This document shows positions 46,114-56,075 of a DNA stretch of 64,000 nucleotides, piece after piece (the stretch's first letter is position 1; the number at the start of each line of letters is the position of its first letter). The notes beneath the pieces are model-generated. The model saw only the letters and a program-made list of their open reading frames with translations, did not search any database and was not told the DNA's origin. Source of the stretch: Nannocystis sp. RBIL2 (lineage in GTDB: Bacteria; Myxococcota_A; Polyangia; Nannocystales; Nannocystaceae); the NCBI RefSeq assembly GCF_026626745.1, contig NZ_JAPNJW010000001.1:62001-126000 (forward strand). The letters run 5' to 3'. The position numbers and the translations under genes are program-made.

Positions 46114-48573
46114 ATGCAGGGAACAAGGTTGGGTCGGAGTACGGGTTGGTTGATGTGGTTCGTCGGCGCGGTCGGCTGCGGCGACAGCGGCGGCACGGTC
46201 ACTGCCAGCGAGGGCAGCACCGCCTCGAGCACCGGCGTCACCACCGACGGCACCGCCACCACGGAGCCGACCAGCACCGGCGTGCCGACCACCGGTCCGA
46301 CCTCGGGCGGCATGACCGCGGGCGAGACCATGACGGGCACCACCGCCGTCACCACCGACGCCACCAGCAGCACCACCGACGCCATCACCGGCACCAGCAC
46401 CACCGGCGACGACCTGTGCGAGGGCGGCACCCTGTGCGGTCAGCCCGCGACCTGCTGTCCCGCCGGCAACGAGTGCCTCCTCGACAACTGTCTGCCGACA
46501 TGTGACAGCGGCGTCTACTGCGGCCCGAGCCTCGACTGCTGCGCCGCCGGTCAGGTCTGCTCGGGCGCCGAGTGCGTCACCCCGGGCGCCCCGTGCCAGG
46601 ACTCCTACGACTGCCAGCCCGGCGAGTACTGCGAGCAGACCCTGGGCCAGTGCCTGCCGCAGCCCGATCCGCTGACCTGCGAGATCGTGCCCGAGTTCGA
46701 GACCCTCAACGCCGTCCCCGAGTGGTCGTGGACCGAAGAAGAGGTGTTCTCGAGCCCCGCGGTGGCCGACCTCGACGGCGACGGCGTGCCCGAGGTCGTC
46801 ATCAACACCACCCGCTACAAGGACTCCGACGATTACCAGGTCGGCGTGATCATCGTCCTCGACGGCGCCACCGGCCTCGAGAAGTTCCGCATCGACCACG
46901 ACCCGAACAACAACAAGTTCGGCTCGCAGGGCCGCACCACCGTCGCAATCGGCGACGTCAGCGGCGACGGCCTGCCCGACATCGTCTATCCCGGCCGCGT
47001 CAGCGGCGGCAAGAGCCCGATCCACGCCGTCGACGGCACGGGCAACTGGCTGTGGACCTCGCACTCGCCCAACCCGAACGCCCTCTCGCCGACCACCCGC
47101 TTCGACAACGGCGGCATCACCCTCGCCAACTTCGACGAGGACGACCAGGCCGAGATCGTCGTCGGCGCCATGCTGCTCGACCACGACGGCCTCGTCGTGT
47201 GGAACCTGAACAACAACGGCGGCATCGTCGGCTCGCCGGCCGGCTACCTCGGCGGTATCTCGTCCGTCGCCGACCTGACCGGTGACGGCTACCCCGAGAT
47301 CGTCAGCGGCAAGCAGGCCTGGTCGGTCGCCTGGACCGCCGGCGACCCGCCGACCGTCGCGGTCACCGAGCTGTGGAACAACAACAACGGCACCGACGGC
47401 TGGCCGGCGATCGCCGACCTCGATCAGAACGGCACCCCCGAGGTCGTCCTGGCCGCCAGCGGCAACGTGCGCGTGCTCGACGGCCTCACCGGCAAGCTGT
47501 GGTGCGGCATCGATCCGACCGGCGTCGCGTGCGAGAACAACGACGCCATGCGCACCCAGCCGGCGGCGGTCCCCGGCGGCGGCCTCGGCGGCCCCCCCAC
47601 GGTCGCCGACTTCGACGGCGACGGCCGGCCCGAGCTCGCGGTCGCCGGCGCCTCGCGCTACACCGTGTACGACCTCAACCGCGACGGCGAGGAGATCGTC
47701 AAGCCCAACAACGACCCGATGCCGCCGGCCGGCGCCATCTACCGCCGCTGGTCGGCCACCACCCAGGATCAGTCGTCGAACGCCACCGGCTCGTCGGTGT
47801 TCGACTTCCAGGGCGACGGCGCCGCCGAGGTCACCTACAACGACGAGTGCTACGCCCGCGTCTACTCCGGCAAGGACGGCTCCGTCCTGCTGCAGATCGA
47901 GAACTCGAGCGCCACCGTCCACGAGTACCCGCTGGTGGTCGACGCCGACGCCGACGGTAACTCGGAGATCCTCATGGTCGCCACCAACGGCGGCGGCTGC
48001 AACGCCCCGGGCTACCAGCAGCGCCGCGGCGTGTACCTCTACGGCGACGCCGGCGACGGCTGGGTGCCGACGCGGCGCGTGTGGACGCAGCACACCTACC
48101 ACGTCACCGGCACCACCTCGGCGGGCAACGTCCCGGCCAAGGAGGCCGACAACTGGACCACGCCGGGCCTCAACAATTACCGCCAGAACGTCCAGGGCGA
48201 GGGCGTGTTCAACGCCCCCGACCTCACCGTCGAGCTCTCGATCGGCCTCGGCTTCTGCGCCGACCAGCTCGAGCTCATCGCCACGGTCCGCAACGAGGGC
48301 GCCCTCGGCGTGCCCGCCGGCGTCGCGGTCGACTTCTACCAGGGCCAGGACGCCACCGGCACCCTGCTGCTGAGCACCGTCACCGCCACCGCCCTCCTCC
48401 CCGGCGGCTCGGAGAAGGTCAAGCTGCTGATCCAGGCCCCGCCCGTCGACATGCCCGCGGACTACTTCGTCGAGGTCGACCACGCCAGCCAGGGCAACGG
48501 CGACGTCGCCGAGTGCAACGAGGCCAACAACACCGACCTCACCACCTCGGCCGCCTGCCCCGCGCCGGGCTGA
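46114..48573 (+). CDS. VCBS/FG-GAP beta-propeller lipoprotein with CARDB domain
   Basis: The 819-residue protein starts with a signal ending AVGC (Cys22), then ~90 residues of Thr/Ser/Gly linker and a Cys-knot segment (CGQPATCCPAGNECLLDNC; CGPSLDCCAAGQVC). Residues ~205-640 contain FG-GAP/VCBS blades (VADLDGDGVPEVVINT, IGDVSGDGLPDIVYPG, IADLDQNGTPEVVLA, VADFDGDGRPELAVAG). The last ~110 residues form a CARDB immunoglobulin-like domain (LIATVRNEGALGVPAGVAVDFY). It is a surface-exposed, calcium-binding-type adhesin-like protein. Confidence 0.88.
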   Translation: MQGTRLGRSTGWLMWFVGAVGCGDSGGTVTASEGSTASSTGVTTDGTATTEPTSTGVPTTGPTSGGMTAGETMTGTTAVTTDATSSTTDAITGTSTTGDDLCEGGTLCGQPATCCPAGNECLLDNCLPTCDSGVYCGPSLDCCAAGQVCSGAECVTPGAPCQDSYDCQPGEYCEQTLGQCLPQPDPLTCEIVPEFETLNAVPEWSWTEEEVFSSPAVADLDGDGVPEVVINTTRYKDSDDYQVGVIIVLDGATGLEKFRIDHDPNNNKFGSQGRTTVAIGDVSGDGLPDIVYPGRVSGGKSPIHAVDGTGNWLWTSHSPNPNALSPTTRFDNGGITLANFDEDDQAEIVVGAMLLDHDGLVVWNLNNNGGIVGSPAGYLGGISSVADLTGDGYPEIVSGKQAWSVAWTAGDPPTVAVTELWNNNNGTDGWPAIADLDQNGTPEVVLAASGNVRVLDGLTGKLWCGIDPTGVACENNDAMRTQPAAVPGGGLGGPPTVADFDGDGRPELAVAGASRYTVYDLNRDGEEIVKPNNDPMPPAGAIYRRWSATTQDQSSNATGSSVFDFQGDGAAEVTYNDECYARVYSGKDGSVLLQIENSSATVHEYPLVVDADADGNSEILMVATNGGGCNAPGYQQRRGVYLYGDAGDGWVPTRRVWTQHTYHVTGTTSAGNVPAKEADNWTTPGLNNYRQNVQGEGVFNAPDLTVELSIGLGFCADQLELIATVRNEGALGVPAGVAVDFYQGQDATGTLLLSTVTATALLPGGSEKVKLLIQAPPVDMPADYFVEVDHASQGNGDVAECNEANNTDLTTSAACPAPG

Positions 48574-48587
48574 CCGGTCCTCCGGGG

Positions 48588-48650
48588 CATGTCCTCCAGG
48601 ACATGCCTTATCGAGCATGTCCCAAGGGACATGTCTAGGGGACCATGTCG
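48588..48650. repeat. Five-unit phased CATG repeat array in a convergent gap
   Basis: CATG begins at 48588, 48602, 48616, 48630 and 48644: five intact cores at exactly 14-bp spacing, the cleanest array in the window. The fourth unit gives the perfect stem CATGTCCC-AA-GGGACATG with the third. The last unit forms the C-terminal codons (DDMVP) of the minus-strand gene at 48635. Confidence 0.95.
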
Positions 48651-49072
48651 TCCGCCGTCGATCGGACCGCCAGCGCCGGCAGGCGCACCGCGCCCCCGCA
48701 CACGTCGTCGCCGGGGCGCACCCCGTCCGCGCCGCGCGAGCACACGCGCAGCGCCCCCGGCGTACAACTCAGCTCGTAGCGGCGGCCCCACGGGTCCGCG
48801 GCGACCTTCGGGGCCAGCCCGGCGATCCGCACCTCCGCGTGGTCGCGCGGGCAGCGGCCGTGCTGGCGCTCGAACTGCTCGGCCGCCGCCATCAGCCAGA
48901 GGTTCTCCGTCGCCGCGATCTGCTCCTTCGTCATGCACCCGCACGCGGGTCGCGGCCGCAGCGCGACGAAGGCGATCATCACCGTCGACGCCAGGCCGAC
49001 GACCCATGCGCACGCGCGGCGAACCAGGGCTTGTTGGAGGGACTCGAGACGGAGGGGCAGCGAGAGGTCCAT
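48635..49072 (-). CDS. Type II-secretion pseudopilin-like single-pass protein
   Basis: The 145-residue protein has a short N-terminal cytosolic stretch, one transmembrane helix (about 20-45: ACAWVVGLASTVMIAFVAL) and a periplasmic part. That part is helix then DPWGRRYELSCTPGALRVCS, which recalls the GspG-type 'DPWG..Y' loop and C-terminal disulfide. A prepilin peptidase site (G|FTLxE) is absent, so it is at best pilin-like. Its last residues are encoded by the phased repeat. No other secretion genes are nearby. Confidence 0.55.
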   Translation of the reverse strand: MDLSLPLRLESLQQALVRRACAWVVGLASTVMIAFVALRPRPACGCMTKEQIAATENLWLMAAAEQFERQHGRCPRDHAEVRIAGLAPKVAADPWGRRYELSCTPGALRVCSRGADGVRPGDDVCGGAVRLPALAVRSTADDMVP

Positions 49073-49197
49073 GACCTCCCATGAGCACGCCCCGTGCCAG
49101 CGCGAGAACCGAGCCGCCGCCGCCTCGCGGGCGCGCGTTCACCCGCAGCGACGCGCCAGCGCGGCGATCCGCGCCCGCGGCCCCGCCAAATTGGCAG

Positions 49198-49653
49198 TCA
49201 CTTGCGCGGCGGATACGGCGTCCCGTCGCGGTGCACGTACCCGTCCGGCGTCGCGCGCAGGTCGACGTCCGGGTACTCCGCCACGTCCCGCTTGTCGTCG
49301 GTCCCGACCTCGAGCACCACCGCCACCTCCGTCCCGCGGTTCTGCAGGTGGTGCCCGTCGGCCACGCCATGAGGGAAGCCCGCGCACTCGCCCGCGCGCA
49401 GCACCGTCTCGCCCGCGTTCGTCACCAGCACCACCTCGCCGGCCAGCACGTAGACGAACTCGTCCTCGCGCGAGTGCCAGTGGCGCTGGCTCGACCACGT
49501 GCCCGGCTGCAGGTGCAGCAGGTTGACCCCGAACTGCGACAGCCCCGCTGCCGCGCCCAGCCGGACCCGCTTGCGATCCAGGCACGGCGCGTCGAACGGC
49601 GCCGGATAGCCGCTGCCGACCCACGTCGGCGCCCCGTCGATGTCGATCTTCAT
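49198..49653 (-). CDS. Cupin-domain protein
   Basis: ATG at 49653 gives 151 residues. The double-stranded beta-helix carries the two cupin motifs: HWHSREDEFVYVLAGEVVL (G-x5-HxH-x3,4-E-x6-G) and GECAGFPHGVADGHHLQNRG. His/His/Glu/His metal ligands are visible. Small stand-alone cupins of this type (YlbA/transcription-associated) bind small ligands or act as isomerases; the substrate is unknown. The C-terminus DVAEYPDVDLRATPDGY is a conserved tail of one cupin group. Alternative ATG five codons upstream. Confidence 0.88.
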   Translation of the reverse strand: MKIDIDGAPTWVGSGYPAPFDAPCLDRKRVRLGAAAGLSQFGVNLLHLQPGTWSSQRHWHSREDEFVYVLAGEVVLVTNAGETVLRAGECAGFPHGVADGHHLQNRGTEVAVVLEVGTDDKRDVAEYPDVDLRATPDGYVHRDGTPYPPRK

Positions 49654-49724
49654 GCCCGCTTCTAGCACGCCTTCGCCGCCGCGCCTGGCCCTTCGCCGCC
49701 GACCGCCCCTACACTGGACGGGTC

Positions 49725-50522
49725 ATGGCTCCCGGCGAGGCCTTCGGCCACGAACTCGACGCCCTCCTCGCCGCTGCAGGCCGCGAGGCCGCGCGCACCG
49801 ACGACGGCGCCCGCCTCACCGCCGGCACCCTCGACCTCGACGTCCAGCTCCGCGGCGCCCGCGTCACCGTCGACCTGTCCGGCTGGACCTCCACCTGCGA
49901 GCTCACCGACGACGACGACGGCCGCGATCACGCCGCCCTCGCCCTCGACCTGATCGGCGCCGCCCTGTTCGGCGACCTGCGGATCGTCGCCGAGCGCTGG
50001 GCCGGTCGCCCCGGCCGCTTCACCCTCGAGCTCCGCGTCGGCGAGCGCTGGCAGCCCGGCCCCGTCCAGGGCCTCCGCCCGTGGAACCCGTTCGCCCGCG
50101 CCGCCGTCACCGTCCATCACTGCGCCTCGCCGCGGCCCGCCGCCTACCGCCCGAGCGCCGCCCCGCCGCTGCCGTGGGCCCCATGGGCCGGCCGCGCCGG
50201 CTTCTTCGGCGCCCTCGCCGACTCCGACAGCGCCGCCGAGCTCCCGGTCGACGGCGAGCTCGACCTCCACAACTTCAGCCCGAAGGACGTCAAGCGCCTG
50301 GTCCTCGAGTACCTCGACGTCTGCCTCGCGCGCGGCATCACCGAGGTCCGGATCGTCCACGGCAAGGGCATCGGCGCCCTGCGGCGGACCGTCCACGCCA
50401 TCCTCGATCGTCACCCGCGCGTCGTCGGCTACCGCCTCGGCGGCCACCGCGGCGGCGGATGGGGCGCCACCGTCGTCAACCTGTCCCCCGGGCCAGCTTC
50501 GCCCCGCGACCCCGACGTCTGA
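49725..50522 (+). CDS. Smr-domain protein
   Basis: In this 265-residue protein the first ~155 residues are an unrecognised domain (LDVQLRGARVTVDLSGW, GRFTLELRVGERWQPGP). The C-terminal ~85 residues are a Smr domain: LDLHNFSPKDVKRLVLEYLD, then VRIVHGKGIGALRRTV and GYRLGGHRGGGWGATVV. Smr domains (as in MutS2) bind branched DNA or stalled ribosomes and can nick nucleic acid. The usual LDLHG is LDLHN here, but HGKG.G.LR is intact. It is followed 44 bp later by the antiporter gene. Confidence 0.88.
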   Translation: MAPGEAFGHELDALLAAAGREAARTDDGARLTAGTLDLDVQLRGARVTVDLSGWTSTCELTDDDDGRDHAALALDLIGAALFGDLRIVAERWAGRPGRFTLELRVGERWQPGPVQGLRPWNPFARAAVTVHHCASPRPAAYRPSAAPPLPWAPWAGRAGFFGALADSDSAAELPVDGELDLHNFSPKDVKRLVLEYLDVCLARGITEVRIVHGKGIGALRRTVHAILDRHPRVVGYRLGGHRGGGWGATVVNLSPGPASPRDPDV

Positions 50523-50565
50523 CGTGGACCGCCTCGTCGGCCCGCGTTAGCTTCGAAGCGCGCCG

Positions 50566-52155
50566 ATGCTGCACCACGAACTCCTGCTCGTCCTCTCGCT
50601 GCTGTTCGCCATCGGCGTGCTGCACGTGCTCAGCGGCCGGCTCGGCATCAGCTACCCGATCCTGCTGGTCCTCGGCGGCCTCGCGCTCAGCCTCGTCCCC
50701 GGCGCCCCGCACGTCAGCCTCGACCCCGACCTCGTGTTCCTGGTGTTCTTGCCGCCGCTGCTCTACGAGGCCGCGTGGTTCACCCCGTGGAAGGAGTTCG
50801 TGCGGCTGCGCGGACCCATCGCCCTGCAGGCCTTCGGCCTCGTCCTGTGCACCGCCGGCGCCGTCGCCCTGTTCGCCCACGCCCTCATCCCCGAGTTCTC
50901 GCTCGCTCTCGGCTTCATGCTCGGCGGCATCATCTCGCCGCCCGACGCGGTCGCCGCCACCAGCGTCCTCCACGGCATGCGGGTCCCGCGGATCGCAGTG
51001 GGCATCCTCGAGGGCGAGAGCCTCGTCAACGACGCCGCCTCGCTGATCGTGTTCCGCTTCGCCCTGGCCGCCGTCGTCACCGGCAGCTTCGTCGCGGTCG
51101 ACGTCGTGGGCGAGTTCTTCCGCGTCAGCCTCGGCGGCGTCGGCGTCGGCCTCGCCGTCGCCGTGCTCGTCTACGCCCTCCACCGCCTGCTGCCGAGCGC
51201 CCCGAGCGTCGACGCCAGCCTCACCGTCATGACCCCGTACCTCATGTACCTCGCCGCCGAGGGCCTGGGGTGCTCCGGCGTCCTCGCGGTGGTCGCCGGC
51301 GGCCTGTTCCTGTCGGCGCGCGCGCACGACTTCCTCGCCGCCACCTCGCGCGTCCAGGCCAACTTCGTGTGGAGCACCCTCGTCTTCCTCCTCAACGGCT
51401 TCGTCTTCATCCTCATCGGCCTGCAGCTGCCGCAAACCACCGAGGGCCTCGGCTCCGAGGCCCTCGCCGACGCCACCGGCTACGCCCTCGCCATCAGCCT
51501 GCTCACCATCGTCGTCCGCTTCGTCTGGGTGTTCGCCGCCGCCGGCGCCCTGCGGCTGCGCCGCTCGCGGCCCGCCGACGCCCCCGATCCCGACTGGAAG
51601 GCCCTCGTCGTCATCGCCTGGGCCGGCATGCGCGGCGTCGTCTCGCTCGCCTCGGCGCTGGCGGTGCCCTTGACCCTCGCCGACGGCGTCACCGCCTTCC
51701 CGCACCGTCACCTCATCCTCTTCATCACCTTCGTCGTCATCCTCGTCACCCTCGTGCTGCAGGGCATCAGCCTCCCGCTCGTCGTCCGCCTGCTCCGCTT
51801 CGGCTCCGGCGACGAGGTGAGGCGCGCCCGCGACGAACAGGCGCTGTCGGCCCGCCTCGCCGCCGCCGCCCTCGCCCACCTCGATGAGCACTACCCCGGC
51901 GAGCACCGCCAGCGCGACGCAGTCCAGCGCGTGCGGGCCCACCACGCCGCCGTCCTCCATGCCTCGCAGACCGACCTCACAGTCGAGGCCGACCTGCGGG
52001 CCGAGCACCACAAACTCATGATCGACCTGGTCCACGCGCAGAAGCGGGCGCTGCTGCTGGCCCGCCGCGACGGCACCTACGATCACGAAGTCCTGCGCGC
52101 CGCCGAGGAGCAGCTCGACATGGAAGAGGTCCGTCTGCACCGCGCCAACCATTGA
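50566..52155 (+). CDS. Na+/H+ antiporter, CPA1 family
   Basis: A 529-residue integral membrane protein with about 12 helices over residues 1-405 and a hydrophilic C-terminal tail. The transport-site signatures are GGIISPPDAVAATSVLHGMR (unwound helix with the essential Asp) and EGESLVNDAASLIVFRFA. AWAGMRGVVSLASALAVP near residue 350 matches the R/G-rich CPA1 motif. It exchanges Na+ (or K+) for H+ across the inner membrane. The cytosolic tail (about 410-529) is helical with many His/Glu (EHHKLMIDLVHAQKRALLLAR) and may sense pH. Confidence 0.93.
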   Translation: MLHHELLLVLSLLFAIGVLHVLSGRLGISYPILLVLGGLALSLVPGAPHVSLDPDLVFLVFLPPLLYEAAWFTPWKEFVRLRGPIALQAFGLVLCTAGAVALFAHALIPEFSLALGFMLGGIISPPDAVAATSVLHGMRVPRIAVGILEGESLVNDAASLIVFRFALAAVVTGSFVAVDVVGEFFRVSLGGVGVGLAVAVLVYALHRLLPSAPSVDASLTVMTPYLMYLAAEGLGCSGVLAVVAGGLFLSARAHDFLAATSRVQANFVWSTLVFLLNGFVFILIGLQLPQTTEGLGSEALADATGYALAISLLTIVVRFVWVFAAAGALRLRRSRPADAPDPDWKALVVIAWAGMRGVVSLASALAVPLTLADGVTAFPHRHLILFITFVVILVTLVLQGISLPLVVRLLRFGSGDEVRRARDEQALSARLAAAALAHLDEHYPGEHRQRDAVQRVRAHHAAVLHASQTDLTVEADLRAEHHKLMIDLVHAQKRALLLARRDGTYDHEVLRAAEEQLDMEEVRLHRANH

Positions 52156-52198
52156 CCGCCGCCTGGCTTCCGCCCGCTCGAGGCGATAGAGTCTCCGC

Positions 52199-52996
52199 GT
52201 GAGGCCTCGCGTCGCGCACCTGTCCGTCCTCGTCCTGTGGGGATGCCTGCGCCCGAACCCCGGCTTCGACGGCGCCAGCGACAGCGCGAGCGCCTCGACC
52301 ACCGCTGCCACCACCGGCACCAGCACCGGCACCGGCACCATCACTACCGGCGTCCCGACCACCGGCCCCGCGTCGACCACCGACGACAGCGATCCGACTG
52401 CAGTCGCGCCCTCGACCACGACCACCACCATCGGCACCACCGTCGACACCACCACCGGCCTGCCGGGCCCCGTCACCTTGCGCCCGTACGAGCTGGCCAA
52501 CTGCGTCGACGGTCCCTTCTGCATGAGCGGCGGCGACCCGGTCTCGGCCAAGATCGAGGCCGTCGAGTGCTTCACTGCCCCGGCCGCGCCGCCCCTGCAG
52601 CTCACCCGCCTCGGCTTCCAGATCCGCTTCGCCGAGGGCGAGCCGACGGCGAAGCTCGACGTCCTCCCTTACGACCCCGGCAACCACGCCCCCGTGCTCG
52701 CAGTGCTCGACACCCGCGACCTCGGCCCGATCCCGGCCGGCATGGCCTACCGCAGCTTCGACCTCGACCCGCCTGTCCTTTTGGACATCCAGGACTTCTG
52801 CCTGCGGATCACCGGCGGCGGCGCGACCTCCACCCTGGTCCTCAACACCGATCACGAGGGCATGGCCCCGGGCGACGGCCTCGTCGCCATCGACGATCCC
52901 GGCGACTTCTGCGACTCCCCGCTGACCAACCTGCGCGAGTGGTACGACTCTCCGTTCGCCCACTTCTGCCTCGACGTCGACATCGACTCGCCCTGA
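52199..52996 (+). CDS. Thr-rich-linker lipoprotein
   Basis: GTG at 52199 gives 265 residues: signal MRPRVAHLSVLVLWGC (lipobox LWGC, Cys16), a Thr/Ser-rich linker (~22-90), and a compact domain. That domain (VTLRPYELANCVDGPFCMSGG, FRSFDLDPPVLL-like segment, WYDSPFAHFCLDVDID) has four or more cysteines. No known family. A phased-repeat hairpin (CCTG 52772/CATC 52786) lies in the gene, and another pair (CCTG 53003/CAGC 53017) lies just after the stop. It belongs to the same surface-lipoprotein style as others in the window. Confidence 0.75.
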   Translation: MRPRVAHLSVLVLWGCLRPNPGFDGASDSASASTTAATTGTSTGTGTITTGVPTTGPASTTDDSDPTAVAPSTTTTTIGTTVDTTTGLPGPVTLRPYELANCVDGPFCMSGGDPVSAKIEAVECFTAPAAPPLQLTRLGFQIRFAEGEPTAKLDVLPYDPGNHAPVLAVLDTRDLGPIPAGMAYRSFDLDPPVLLDIQDFCLRITGGGATSTLVLNTDHEGMAPGDGLVAIDDPGDFCDSPLTNLREWYDSPFAHFCLDVDIDSP

Positions 52997-53194
52997 GCGG
53001 CACCTGCTCCGAAGGCCAGCCGAGTCCGGACGCGCCGCCACCGCCGCGCCGTGGACCGCCCCGGGCCCCCGCAGGCCGCGATCGCGCGCGCGCCCTCGGA
53101 CCCTCGTCCCCGCCCGTCCCGCGGCGCCCACCGCCTCCACGCACGCAGACCCCACATTGGCCGCGTCGATACCCACCCTTACACTCTCTCGCGG

Positions 53195-56068
53195 ATGCGC
53201 CCCGCCGACGCTACCCCCGAGGCCACGGTCGAGCGCGCTCTCTCCCTGGCCGGTGGCGGCGAGCTCGAGCGGTTGCTCGACCTCGGCGTCCGGCTCTCCT
53301 CCGGTCTCGAGCCCGGCCCGATCCTCGTCGCCACCCTCGCCGAGGCCGCCGCGCTCGTCGGCGCCGAGATGGGCATCCTGCGCCTCGTCCACGACGACTG
53401 CAGCCCCGGCCTCGGCACCAGCCTCGGCCTCGCCCTCGACGCGCTCGCGCCGCTCGGCAGCGTCAGCCTGCTGTGTTGCCAGCGGGGCGCCCCCGTCGTC
53501 GTCGCCGACACCGACCTCGACCCTCTCGCAGTCGAAGCCCGCGAGGCCGCGCCCGGCCGGATCCGGGCCCTCCACGCCGTCCCGCTGATCGGTCGTGACG
53601 GCCGGGTCCTCGGCGTCCTCACCCTCTACTTCGCCCGGCCCGGGCGGCTCGAAGGCCGCGCCGCCGAGCTCCTCGGCCGCTGCGTCCAGGTCGCCGCCGG
53701 GCCGCTCGAGAACGCCCTGCAGCACCGCCGCCTCGCGCGGGAGCTGGCCCACAGCCGCGCCGCCGAGGCCGCGCGCGCAGCCGAGGCCGGGCGCCTCTCC
53801 CTGGGCCTGCAGGCCGCCGGCGTGTGCGCCTGGGAGTGGAACACCGAGACCGGCGAGGTCCTGTGGTCCGAGGCCATCTTCGACATGTTGGGCCTGAAGC
53901 TCGGCGACCCGACCCCGAACGCCGCCGAGTGGTTCGCGCTCATGCACCCCGACGACGTCGAGGGCGTCCGCAGCAACACCGAGCGGTCCGTCCGCGCCCG
54001 CGCCTCGTGCTACGCCGAATTCCGCGTGCGCCGCTCCGACGGCACGTACCGATGGATCGCCGCCAAGGGCGACCTGATGCCCACGCCCGACGGCCGGGGC
54101 CCGGTCCGCTACGTCGGCGCCAACTACGACATCACCGCCCGCCGCGACGCCGTGGCCGCCCTGCGCGACAGCGAGGAGCGCCAGCGCAAGCTCGCCGACA
54201 ACCTGCCGTCCGGCTTCATCTACCAGGTCATCGAGCACCCCGACGGCGCTCGCCGCTTCAGCTACGTCAGCCGCGGCGTCGAGGCCATCTCGGGCGTCGG
54301 GCCCGACGAGATCCTGGCCCACCCGATGGGCCTCTACGCGTGGATCCTCCCCGAAGACCTCGCCCTCGTGACCCGCGTCGAGACCGCCGCTTTCCGCGAG
54401 CGCGAGCGCTTCGACTGTCTGTTCCGGATCCGCGGCCGCCACGACCTCCGCTGGTTGCACTGCCGTTCGGCCCCCCGCTACCTGGCCGACGGCTCCACTG
54501 CGTGGGACGGCATCGCCCTCGACGTCACCGAGCACGTGCAGGCCGAGGAGGCCCTGCGGGCGAGCGAGGCCCGCTACCGCACCCTCTTCACCTCGATCGA
54601 CGAGGGCTTCTGCGTCATCGAGGTCCTGTTCGCCGACGACCGCGCCGTCGACTACCGCTTCCTCGAGGTCAACCCCGCCTTCGAGAAGCACACCGGCCTG
54701 CGCGACGCCGCCGGCAAGACCATGCGCGAGCTGGCTCCCGACCACGACGCCCACTGGTTCGAGCTCTACGGCGAGGTCGCGCGCACCGGCCGGCCGACGC
54801 GGTTCATCAACGAGGCCAGGGCGCTCGGCGACCGCTGGTTCGACGTCTACGCCTTCAAGCTCGGCGACGGCGACCGCGTCGCCATCATCTTCACCGACAT
54901 CAGCGCTCGCCGGCACGCCGAGGCCGAGCGCGAGCGCCTGGTCGAGCAGCTCCGCGACGCCGACCGCAAGAAGGACGACTTCATCGCCCTCCTCGCCCAC
55001 GAGCTGCGCAACCCCCTGGCGCCGATCCGCACCGGCCTGCAGGTCACCCGCCTCGCCCGCGGCAACCCCGACATGGTCGCCCGCGCGCAGGACATGATGG
55101 ATCGCCAGCTGTCGCACATGGTCCGGCTGATCGACGACCTCATGGACGTCAGCCGGATCGGCCGCAACAAGCTCGAGCTGCGGCGCGGGCGGATCCTACT
55201 CGCCGACGTGCTCGGCAGCGCAGTCGAGACCGCGCGGCCGCAGATCGAGGCTGCGGGCCACGACCTGCAGCTCGCCTTGCCGCCCGGGCCGGTCTGGCTC
55301 GACGCCGACCTCACCCGGCTGGCCCAGGTGTTCAGCAACCTGCTGACCAACAGCGCCAAGTACACCGCGCCCGGCGGGCGGATCCGTCTCGCCGCCGAGC
55401 GCCGCGGCGACGACGTCGTCGTCACGGTGACCGACAACGGCACCGGCATCCCGGCCGACTCTCTGACCTCGATCTTCGACATGTTCAGCCAGGTCGATCG
55501 CACCCTCGAGCGCAGCGCCGGCGGGCTCGGCGTCGGCCTCGCCCTCGTCAAGGGCCTGGTCGAGATGCACGGCGGCAGCGTCAGCGCCGCCAGCGACGGC
55601 GAGGGTCGCGGCAGCACCTTCACAGTCCGCCTCCCGGCGCTCGCCGAAGCGGCCCGGCATGCCCCCGCCGACGTCCCTCAGCTCGCCCACGGCCCCGCCT
55701 GCCGCGTCCTCGTCGTCGACGACAACCACGACGGCGCCGGCGCCATGGCGATGATGCTCGAGATGCTCGGCCACGACGTCCGCACCGCCCACGACGGCGT
55801 CGAGGCAGTCGAGGTCGCCGGCGCCTTCCGCCCGCAGGTCATCCTCATGGACGTCGGCATGCCGCGCCTCAACGGCCTCGACGCCACCCGCCAGATCCGC
55901 GAACGCCCGTGGGGCAAGGACATCGCCATCATCGCCCTGACCGGCTGGGGCCAGGACGCCGACCGCGCCCGCTCGAAGGCCGCCGGCTGCGACTGTCACC
56001 TCGTCAAACCGGTCAACCTCGGCGACCTCGAGCGCACGCTCGACCAGTACGCCGTCCGCTGCGCGTAA
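53195..56068 (+). CDS. Hybrid sensor histidine kinase/response regulator with GAF and PAS domains
   Basis: ATG at 53195 gives 957 residues, all soluble. In order: GAF (~25-175), PAS/PAC (~205-320, WRWIAAKGDL-like), PAS (~330-440), PAS (~455-575), then HisKA with the phosphoacceptor His602 in LLAHELRNPLAPI. HATPase_c follows (~650-800), with N-box LLTNSAKYT, G1 DNGTGIP and G2 GLGVGLALV. A C-terminal receiver (~830-950) has the acceptor Asp886 in VILMDVGMPRLNG and the KP Lys near 930. It autophosphorylates and passes the phosphate to its own receiver, and probably to an unlinked partner. A phased repeat array follows the stop. Confidence 0.94.
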   Translation: MRPADATPEATVERALSLAGGGELERLLDLGVRLSSGLEPGPILVATLAEAAALVGAEMGILRLVHDDCSPGLGTSLGLALDALAPLGSVSLLCCQRGAPVVVADTDLDPLAVEAREAAPGRIRALHAVPLIGRDGRVLGVLTLYFARPGRLEGRAAELLGRCVQVAAGPLENALQHRRLARELAHSRAAEAARAAEAGRLSLGLQAAGVCAWEWNTETGEVLWSEAIFDMLGLKLGDPTPNAAEWFALMHPDDVEGVRSNTERSVRARASCYAEFRVRRSDGTYRWIAAKGDLMPTPDGRGPVRYVGANYDITARRDAVAALRDSEERQRKLADNLPSGFIYQVIEHPDGARRFSYVSRGVEAISGVGPDEILAHPMGLYAWILPEDLALVTRVETAAFRERERFDCLFRIRGRHDLRWLHCRSAPRYLADGSTAWDGIALDVTEHVQAEEALRASEARYRTLFTSIDEGFCVIEVLFADDRAVDYRFLEVNPAFEKHTGLRDAAGKTMRELAPDHDAHWFELYGEVARTGRPTRFINEARALGDRWFDVYAFKLGDGDRVAIIFTDISARRHAEAERERLVEQLRDADRKKDDFIALLAHELRNPLAPIRTGLQVTRLARGNPDMVARAQDMMDRQLSHMVRLIDDLMDVSRIGRNKLELRRGRILLADVLGSAVETARPQIEAAGHDLQLALPPGPVWLDADLTRLAQVFSNLLTNSAKYTAPGGRIRLAAERRGDDVVVTVTDNGTGIPADSLTSIFDMFSQVDRTLERSAGGLGVGLALVKGLVEMHGGSVSAASDGEGRGSTFTVRLPALAEAARHAPADVPQLAHGPACRVLVVDDNHDGAGAMAMMLEMLGHDVRTAHDGVEAVEVAGAFRPQVILMDVGMPRLNGLDATRQIRERPWGKDIAIIALTGWGQDADRARSKAAGCDCHLVKPVNLGDLERTLDQYAVRCA

Positions 56069-56075
56069 ATATTCG

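Noticed and set aside
48588..48650. The phased arrays as a CRISPR array
   Set aside because: Units are 14 bp with only 4 variable bases, far too short for repeat/spacer architecture, and no cas genes are present.
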